Shown here: one piece after another, positions 57,363-64,000 of the stretch
Layout: the number at the start of each line of letters is the position of its first letter
Numbering within the stretch: position 1 is the stretch's first letter
Assembly: GCA_016800925.1 (NCBI GenBank)
Contig: JABCPU010000027.1
Coordinates: 248,001 to 312,000, forward strand
Reading direction: 5' to 3'
Source of the DNA: Suillus spraguei
Taxonomy: Eukaryota > Basidiomycota > Agaricomycetes > Boletales > Suillaceae
Length of the DNA: 64,000 nt
Notes under the pieces: model-generated
What the model saw: the letters and a program-made list of their open reading frames with translations, nothing else
Databases searched by the model: none
What the model was told of the DNA's origin: nothing
Position numbers and translations under genes: made by a program

Positions 57363-58595
57363 ATGTCACCACCACAGAAAGCTCTTTTTCTTTCCGAAAA
57401 GCTGGGCAACTTTGAGCTTGGCTCTCGCAGCATCCCGAGTCCCGGGGCTGGGCAGCTCCTAGTCAAGATTCAATCTGTTGCTCTGAACCCGGTTGACTAC
57501 AAGATCAGGGACTACGGAGTGTTCGTGACCCATTACCCTGCCATTCTGGGGGCAGATATTGCTGGTACTGTCGAGGAATTGGGGGAAGGTGTCAACAGTT
57601 TCCGCAAAGGCGATAGAGTGTTAGAAATTTCGTTTTTTCGGGTGTTTGTATAGGCTCAACTCTTGTTTGCAGGTTGGCGCATGGCAAATTCACGAATGAC
57701 TTTGCTGCATTTCAGCAATATACCTTAACCGATGCGAGTTATACAGCAAAGGTGAGTTATAAGGGGCTCATTTACTTCACCGTCAACTGAATCCTATTCC
57801 AGATTCCTCCAAACGTGTCTTCTGATAGCGCAGCTACTGTCCCTCTGGGGTTAGATACTGCGCTGGTGGGCTTGTACGGAAGTCAATTTGGAGCTGGGAT
57901 AACTCCTCCTTGGATGAAAAGTGTCGGCGAATCAAATACACCTATTGTCATCCTCGGGGGTTCTTCCTCTGTGGGCTTATACAGTAAGCGAAGCAGGAGT
58001 TACTTCAATGCTCAGGCTTACAGCATTGCAGCTATCCAACTCGCTCGTCTGTCAGGATTTCATCCTATCATCACCACAGCCTCTCCGAGCAACGAAGAAC
58101 TTGTCAGGGACTACGGCGCAACCCATTTTTTTGATCGCAACCTTTCCGGCGAACAACTGAAGACGGCCATCAGCAGAGTTACTGACCACCCCATCAGAAT
58201 TATTTATGACGCCATCTCATTGCAAGAAACACAGTCTGTAGCATCGGAATTATTTGCAAACGACGGCACCCTCGTATTAACCCGGGCTTCTGCATTAGTC
58301 AAGGAAGACGATGGCAAGGGGCGCAAAATCATCCAGACCTTGAGGAGCCCACACGTCCCCCAAAATGAAGAGCTGTGCCGCAACTCCTGGGGTATGGTCG
58401 AAACGTGGCTTTCAGAGGGCACTATAAAGGTTTGTTCTGCGACCACTGTTCTGGATGTGTCTCATAGTTGTGTAGCCGAACAAGTATGAAGTGCTTCCGA
58501 ATGGGCTTGAAGGCATAATTGGAGGACTGGAGAGGATGAAATTGGGACAGGTGTCTGGAACGAAGTTGGTTGTTCACCCTCAAGAAACACAGTAA
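57363..58595 (+). CDS. MDR-superfamily oxidoreductase (quinone/enoyl reductase-like)
   Basis: ATG at 57363 (MSPPQKALFLSEKLGNFELG), about 350 residues. The GroES-like part shows VKIQSVALNPVDYKI, YPAILGADIAGTVEELGEGV and FRKGDRV. The NAD(P)-binding part has VILGGSSSVGLY spliced to TIQLARLSGF (intron 57982-58032), YGATHFFDRN and IRIIYDAIS. The C-terminus is GLERMKLGQVSGTKLVVH, ending TAA at 58593-58595. There is no catalytic zinc motif of classical alcohol dehydrogenases, so a zinc-independent reductase is likely. The substrate is unknown. It stands alone, with no obvious biosynthetic partner beside it. Confidence 0.85.
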
Positions 58596-59236
58596 ACGCA
58601 GGTTTGTCAACTTATTCCGCGATGCGAATTATCGCGGTATTTGCATTGGGCACAATGATACGATATTTACGGCATATTTAAGCATGAATATTTGAATAAC
58701 CACCGGCATGTTGTCTACCCCGTTATGCTGTGTCATTGCATTCTCGCGGGTATTTCCGTTCATGGGGTCACGCTGTGTTGTCAGTGTTCATGATTCGCCC
58801 CCTTTTTATGGCTCTTTGGTCTGATCTAGCATGGCAACATCTGCCTCATTTCACGGTGTCGTTGGTCTTCAGGACGGTGTGTGATATTAAATTGCCAAAC
58901 AGAATTTCTGGCGTTATGAGGGATTTATTGCAACTCCAGAAATGGGAGACATTCGAGTAAACGTCTTCACATTTAGTGCTAATACCGCTTCCGCCGAAGA
59001 TGGTACCTATCTATTGGACGCGCATACTACTATTGGTGGTATCATTGGCGATGAAGGGAAATCTGTGCGTTCTCTTCACCTTTTTGCTAATGATGTCCGT
59101 CAATACTCTGTCATTTTTTTCTTCTTCTTTCATCTACTTATTCATATAGGACCTGCAACCACTTCGTTATGACGCTTGTGCCTTCCCCACAGTCATCATA
59201 GCGAGGAAGGTCTCGCGTAATTCTCTTTCCGTCAAA
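58596..59236. other. No defensible gene
   Basis: Open frames plus 58730-58960 and 58942-59172 carry no motif. Possible further sirtuin remains could not be recognised here. Confidence 0.45.
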
Positions 59237-59376
59237 CAGGAGAATGTTTGATATGGATGTCTCTCAATACGTTGCTAGGCCACAACAGAACATGCGAGTG
59301 CGCTGCTATTATCCCGCATGTTCTGTTGTGGCCCAGCAACATATTGAGGGACATTCATATCAAACACATTTTCCCT
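59237..59376. mobile_element. Foldback (MITE-like) element, about 60-bp arms
   Basis: Arms 59237-59296 and 59315-59376 are inverted copies with few mismatches; the inner block GCCACAACAGAACATGCG is perfect. The loop is 18 bases (59297-59314). There is no open frame. Such a hairpin is typical of a tiny foldback MITE; as RNA it would form a long stem suitable as a Dicer substrate. Confidence 0.8.
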
Positions 59377-59463
59377 GTATATAATATTTAACTCTCTGAA
59401 CAGGTTAACATGTGGGCTTACGATGCGGGAGTGAAGTATTCCTTGCACCGCTAGTAATTAATA

Positions 59464-59646
59464 TTGTATAATTCAGTAGGTAACATGATTACAAGTGTAA
59501 TGTACTGGGCGATGTCGCGAGGCGAGCTCTTGTTGGAAGTTCCAAGTTGTAAGGGCAAGGCAAGGAGCAGCGTGGATGCTTTGATTGTGATTGGTACGAG
59601 TTTAAAGGTTCCAAATACGAAACGCATCGTCCGTGAAGCCATGTGA
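59464..59646 (+). pseudogene. Sirtuin (Sir2) C-terminal fragment
   Basis: An open frame ends VDALIVIGTSLKVPNTKRIV, then REAM and a stop. VxxGTSLxVxxTKRxVRE is the NAD-binding strand and loop of sirtuins, closest in style to the Hst3/Hst4 type. Just before it, MSRGELLLEV fits the segment normally preceding this motif. The zinc site, the His-containing active site and the GAG NAD motif are not found upstream. The foldback element lies 90 bp upstream. I read it as a truncated relic. Confidence 0.6.
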
Positions 59647-62343
59647 AGGAAGAAATCGCAAAAAGAAGCTGCCGAGTTGGAAGGAAGCAACCAAAACTGC
59701 TTGTACTCTATCTGCGACCTACATTGGAATTAGTGGGCGAGGGGCGCTGTGTCCGAGTGCAGTACTGTAGCATAATCGGTGTTCAAGTTCGGGCTTTGTC
59801 GTAGTATATTGCTCTTCACCACTTCTTGCCTTGCTCGCGACACGCACGCATCCGAGTCAGGGAAACGTAATTCACTGCAGAGTGCTACGGAGCACTCCAG
59901 CTGGAGCCCAATCCAACCCGCTGATGCTGACAGACACACTGTTGGAGTGAAATCTTTGTTGTCTCATTCAAACTACCCACCTTCAACTTGCTTCAGATGT
60001 CACAGAGACAGCGAATATAACGAAATCAATTTCTTTGAGTTGCCTGCAGGTGGCGAGCTGGTATAAATATGAACTTGAATAATCTCCACATATTCGGTGT
60101 CCTGGCACTAAAGCACTAACCCGTAAAGGACCTCTTCTTTTTCCTTCTTCTTCCAGACTAGTCATGACCAGCTGTCATTGGCTTTTCTCAATTCTCCTAT
60201 CGTAGTGGGTCGCAACGTCTTTGGATCACAACTTTCCGTCAGATTGGACTTTGAATACCGGCACCAACTTAACATTGAGCAGGGAAAAGTAGAATATACC
60301 GTATGACTCCGTTGATCCTCCGGGGGCTGTGCAACGTGGTGGATTGTGCCCTCGTAGTACCCACCGCTAATGATAGAAGTCCATTGTATCACTTATGTAA
60401 CTCTGGCGTGGTGTCATGCGGTGAGACATGGAACCTCAGAACGTCGTGACCCTTGCGAGCGCGATACTATCACGACGAATCAAACTCCAGACAGGCTCCA
60501 AAAAATCGCAATACTTGCGTGGTCTTGCGATGATGCGAAGTACTAGGGTCCCGATCGGTCAAACATTGTTTCTTCTTATTCGGGTTGTGAGAAGCTAAAC
60601 CACATGAAGCTGTGAAGAAAAATTCAAGGAAGTGCTTACTACGCGAGAAACCTCACTATTTGATAGGTCAATAACGGCACAGAATAGAAGTTCAAGATTT
60701 ACCCACCGTGACCGGACGACTTATTAACAGTGACAGCTCGGTGTGCCTCCCAGTAGCTCGGAGCTGCGTGTGATAATCCTGTAGGAGCTGTTATCAGGGG
60801 GTCACCCTTTAGCGCGGGTTGCGGTACAAATTGAAAATTTATATTGTCGAGGGATGGTGATAAAATTCAACATATTGAACCGGTTGTATTTGCAATCTCA
60901 GATGGCCTCTGTGTGTTCTCTCGTAGAAATTGATTTTTTTGCATACTGACATGCTGTGTAAGAACTCCGCCATCTATATCCTGAATGTAATTGGTTCGCG
61001 TGAATTAAATATTCGTTCGTGTGCCAGGTGCGACATGACGCACAGTATACTTCTTATATTTTTCGAGCTGAGAACCCGGCGTACGGATTTGAAGGACCGG
61101 AGGGCAAGAACAGGTTAGCACACATACCTAGCTGAACAAGTAGAGGCTTGTAGCCAGACCTCTTTTGATAGGGCACTGGCACATGGACAATTACTAGATC
61201 ACGTGAAGGTGAGGATGACCTGTAACTGTATGCCCATAGTCATCGATTCATCACTGCGACCGTTCCATGTCTAAGTTGTGCGATGTGCGTGTGAATAAAT
61301 ATATAGATACAACCTCTACTGGGGTGACGTGTGACCGACGGGCAGACGGATCGAGTTCTTACTGACAGCAGAACGAACAGGCGCCGACTGACGTACTGGC
61401 AGCACTCACTGAGATGTAAAGCTTCCGCGGATGAAAACCCCGACCAAGGAGTTTCAGGGGGGCCACATAGCGGTTCTTTGTTACCGAGCCTGCCAAGGGC
61501 CACTCATCGTAAACTTCGAGATGGATCCGACGGTAGTCATGTGTCATGGACCATCGATCCATTGATCACCGCCGTCCAGACTCTAGGACCTTACAACTGG
61601 GTAAGAGGAGCTGAAGAATCTCATGTTGAAAAATGGAGGCTTGTTGCGCGACGAGTAACGATGCTCGATACGAAGCGAAGGGCTTGAAGGTGAAGTCGAA
61701 GTTCTCCTGCCGTATGCCAGTGTTCTTTGCTAGCATCTACTAAGAAACTTCTGAGCTCCTGCCTGTGTATTCGATGCAACTGTGAACATGCATGCCAGGA
61801 TCTTCGCATTTGGACACATCCTTTCTTGTGTGAATGAATGGGAGGTGCTCGCACAACTGCTGCTAGTCCACTTATGGATACTTGATTGGGCCTAATTCGG
61901 ACCGATCTGACCACCTGACTAGGATATATATATAGCTAGGGATGGCCTTGTGGTGGCCTGCCTTCACGGTGGCGGCATCTTCTGTTACCCGAAGTTTCTC
62001 GGTTCGCAGAAATTATTACAAAGTCCGGACTATGTGTGTGCAAGGACGGGTCGGTTTCTTGATCAACTACTCGGATAACCCGCTGGATAGATTATTGATA
62101 TGTATATATATCATGCCTTTCTACTCTTCAATCAGAACTGATCCAAAGCCTCGAGGCTCAAGGTTTGCGTGTCGAACCAAATGCGGACGGCGCATTGCGT
62201 TAATATTACTCTGATTTTCCGGAGAGAAGGAGCTCGCCGACCCGGAGGCATTGTTATACGTAACCTTGTCAGACCGCTTCTTATAAGGCTGCCCATCCTC
62301 GTCCTGCAGATCCGATTGTTTCTTTGACCCCAAGTGGAGCCAA
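59647..62343. other. No defensible gene
   Basis: Nearly 2.7 kb with only short frames on both strands (for example plus 61331-61687). A minus-strand frame at 62121-62333 looks compositionally coding (KKQSDLQDEDGQPYKKRSDK) but has no ATG or motif and faces away from the peroxidase gene. Confidence 0.5.
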
Positions 62344-63382
62344 ATGGGTCTCTTCTCCAGCGTGTCTCACTTTTTCTTCGACGCTGGAATCCTGTCTTGG
62401 GATGTGTTACTCACACTCCTCAATCTTGTAAGGAGGAAGCGTCGCATTGGGCACGTTACACCTGAGGGCCACCCAGGCTATGGAGGGCACTGGCCTGAGT
62501 TTAGACCTCCTCAGGAAGGTGACTCCCGCTGTTCGTGCCCAGCTCTCAATGCGATGGCCAATCATGGTTGGTCTTCATCTCATACAGACAATTTACATTT
62601 TAAAGTTCATCAATTCCTTACATTAAAATCCAGGTATCCTTTCGCGCAGCGGTCGCAACATCTCATTTGTCGAGCTTAACTGCCAAATCCGGGCAACTTA
62701 CAATTTCGGCTCATCCTTCTGCTCTTATGTGCCGCATTATGCCGCTCGCATGCTTAGCAGAAGCTACGCCAAGGATACCTTTGATTTAGAAGAACTCGAC
62801 TTGCACAATGGTATTGAACATGATGCATCTCTCTTCCGTGAGTGGTTTACCTTGTTTCTCTAACTTTACATGTCTAATCAATTATCTCCAGGTCTTGACA
62901 CTGCCCTGGAATCAAACCAATCGAAGAAGCACATACCTTTTATCGAGGAGTTACTTGCGGCATCTACCGGCAAGGACAAGACTGGCCGTGATATCCTCAC
63001 CAGAAAAGATCTCTCCAGGATTCTCGGCAAGCGTCGCGCAGTAGCACGTGCAGTAAACAATGAGTTTTCGCTCAGCTTGTTCCACAAAATCTTCGGTAGC
63101 TCCAAGTATGTGTCATTATATTATCCATCTTCAAACACACTCAACGTTTGCACCAGTTCCTCGACACTGCTCACCATCTTTGGTGGTCGTGTGGAAGACC
63201 TGCGCAGTATTGTTCTTCACGAGCGTATTCCAGACGGCTGGGAGTCACGTGTCCGCCAACCTTATGGACTGACTATGACGAACTTCAACAAGACTGTACT
63301 AGCAGTTGAATTCGGTGTGCGCGAGAAGGATTGGGCAGAAGCGGCGCAGGAAGCTGCACGTCAAAGTGCTACGTCTACTTAA
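62344..63382 (+). CDS. Chloroperoxidase-type heme-thiolate peroxidase
   Basis: Exons 62344-62566, 62634-62837, 62892-63105 and 63157-63382 give 288 residues. A hydrophobic N-terminus (VSHFFFDAGILSWDVLLTLL) precedes GYGGHWPEFRPPQEGDSR. The heme ligand motif is CSCPALNAMANHG (Cys-Pro). The acid-base motif IEHDASLFR is complete across the second intron. Later blocks are HIPFIEELLAAS, LSRILGKRRAVAR and LHERIPDGWES. Chloroperoxidase/peroxygenase relatives use peroxide to oxidise or halogenate substrates and are normally secreted; here the N-terminus may be a membrane anchor rather than a clean signal peptide. The usual PCP is SCP here. All introns are GT-AG with conserved phase. Confidence 0.88.
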
Positions 63383-63658
63383 TGGACGTTGGGTCATCAC
63401 CTAAAGTGATCATTCCCCGTATCTCACCACTGACATTACGATGCGTTCATGATTTTCTACATGGTGCTGTATTTTGGATGATGTATATTAGCGCCCCAGA
63501 TACTGAAACTTTTGATTACTTGAATACGCTCATAACTCGAGGTGAAGTCCTCGTGGAACACGGAAGAAGGGGCAATCCCGCAAGTTCACATTGTAACTTC
63601 TGCCAGTGACGAAAATTCATCATTGACAGAATTCACAATGTGTTCATTTTCTCTTGAG
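63383..63658. other. 3' flank of the peroxidase gene
   Basis: 276 bp without a recognisable gene before the repeated block at 63659. Confidence 0.5.
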
Positions 63659-64000
63659 TTGGTATTATGATTGATGGTGCAATACCTAGTTCGGAGCCCA
63701 TCAATACAGTTGTATTTGGACCTATTGAGTTGCACGCAAGTCTCGGACACGTTCTGCGAAGTAATACCAACTCAGGTTTGAAGGTGAACCCGCTGACAAA
63801 CGCATAGTGTACTCCTACAGAGAAATACCTCCTTATATATGCCAGTCAACGCTAAAACCATGCTGCCGACGCCCGGTAATATTGCGCTATTGACGCGCCA
63901 TCGATCCCGAAGATTCCCGATAAGTGTCGAGCTCGTACATCGACCCCTGATGATCCAACAGGACCTGCTCGAGTAATGTAGATATTTGAATTTAATGCTT
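63659..64000 (+). repeat. Copy of the knottin-gene 3' block, interrupted
   Basis: GGTATTATGATTGATGGTGC, then CCTAGTTCGGAGCCCATCA and, after an insertion, CTGCTCGAGTAATG and TTTGAATTTAATGCTT, match the blocks that follow each cystine-knot gene at 41866, 42787 and 44310. The copy is cut by the window end. No cystine-knot gene precedes it here. Confidence 0.75.
63724..63960 (-). mobile_element. 237-bp insertion, LTR-like, flanked by GGACCT
   Basis: GGACCT at 63718-63723 is repeated at 63961-63966, and the three other copies of this block have no insertion at the site. On the minus strand the insert starts TGTTGGATCATCAGGGG and holds CATATATAAGGAGG, a TATA-like site, as in short solo LTRs. Its other end does not finish in a clear CA, so the class is inferred. 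Confidence 0.6.

Noticed and set aside
61331..61687. 118-residue plus-strand frame
   Set aside because: Opens without a good context, no motif, and equally long frames exist antisense.
1..64000. tRNA or rRNA genes and CRISPR arrays
   Set aside because: No T-loop/anticodon combinations or rRNA blocks noticed by eye, and no regularly spaced repeats; a tRNAscan run would settle the tRNA question.

Overview
The window is nuclear DNA of a filamentous basidiomycete, most likely an agaricomycete. Genes are split by many short GT-AG introns (about 45-65 bp). They include a class I hydrophobin with the agaricomycete N-terminal style, a fungal BTB/POZ protein, an adenylate-forming (NRPS-like) reductase, a P450, a chloroperoxidase-type heme-thiolate peroxidase and basidiomycete-type transposons. 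Many coordinates below are splice models made by eye.

Layout. 1-5.6 kb is a nested transposon nest: a decayed 5.1 kb PIF/Harbinger element (339-5439) inserted in an older LTR-like repeat, and itself carrying LTR pieces. 5.6-22.2 kb is a sparse housekeeping region: hydrophobin (-), GPI mannosyltransferase SMP3/PIG-Z type (+), BTB protein (+), a small HABP4/Stm1-like protein (-) and an OCRL-like inositol polyphosphate 5-phosphatase with ASH and RhoGAP-like parts (+). 22.7-54.4 kb is an accessory region holding five amidase-signature paralogues (A -, B +, C -, D -, E -). Between them lie an A-T-R adenylate-forming reductase (+) convergent with a P450 (-), a Tc1-like miniature element, three tandem genes for 61-aa secreted cysteine-rich peptides with an inhibitor-cystine-knot spacing, a solo LTR, a novel single-pass membrane protein and a dead flavin monooxygenase. 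55.2-63.4 kb holds a cyclophilin-40 co-chaperone, an MDR oxidoreductase, a sirtuin relic, a strong foldback element and a heme-thiolate peroxidase. The last 340 bp repeat the 3' flank of the cystine-knot genes.

How the genes may work together. The amidase/A-T-R reductase/P450/knottin-like region looks like a rapidly duplicating accessory locus. Four of the five amidases share a GATA-type promoter motif, which suggests nitrogen control (inference). Amidases B, C and E each carry a single-base frameshift in a short homopolymer, so they are either fresh pseudogenes or assembly errors. The strongest candidates for something undescribed are the knottin-like tandem family and its linkage to the amidase array. 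The rest of the sequence between genes (for example 5.6-8.1, 8.7-11.8, 13.8-15.6, 26.5-28.2 and 59.7-62.3 kb) shows no gene I can defend.
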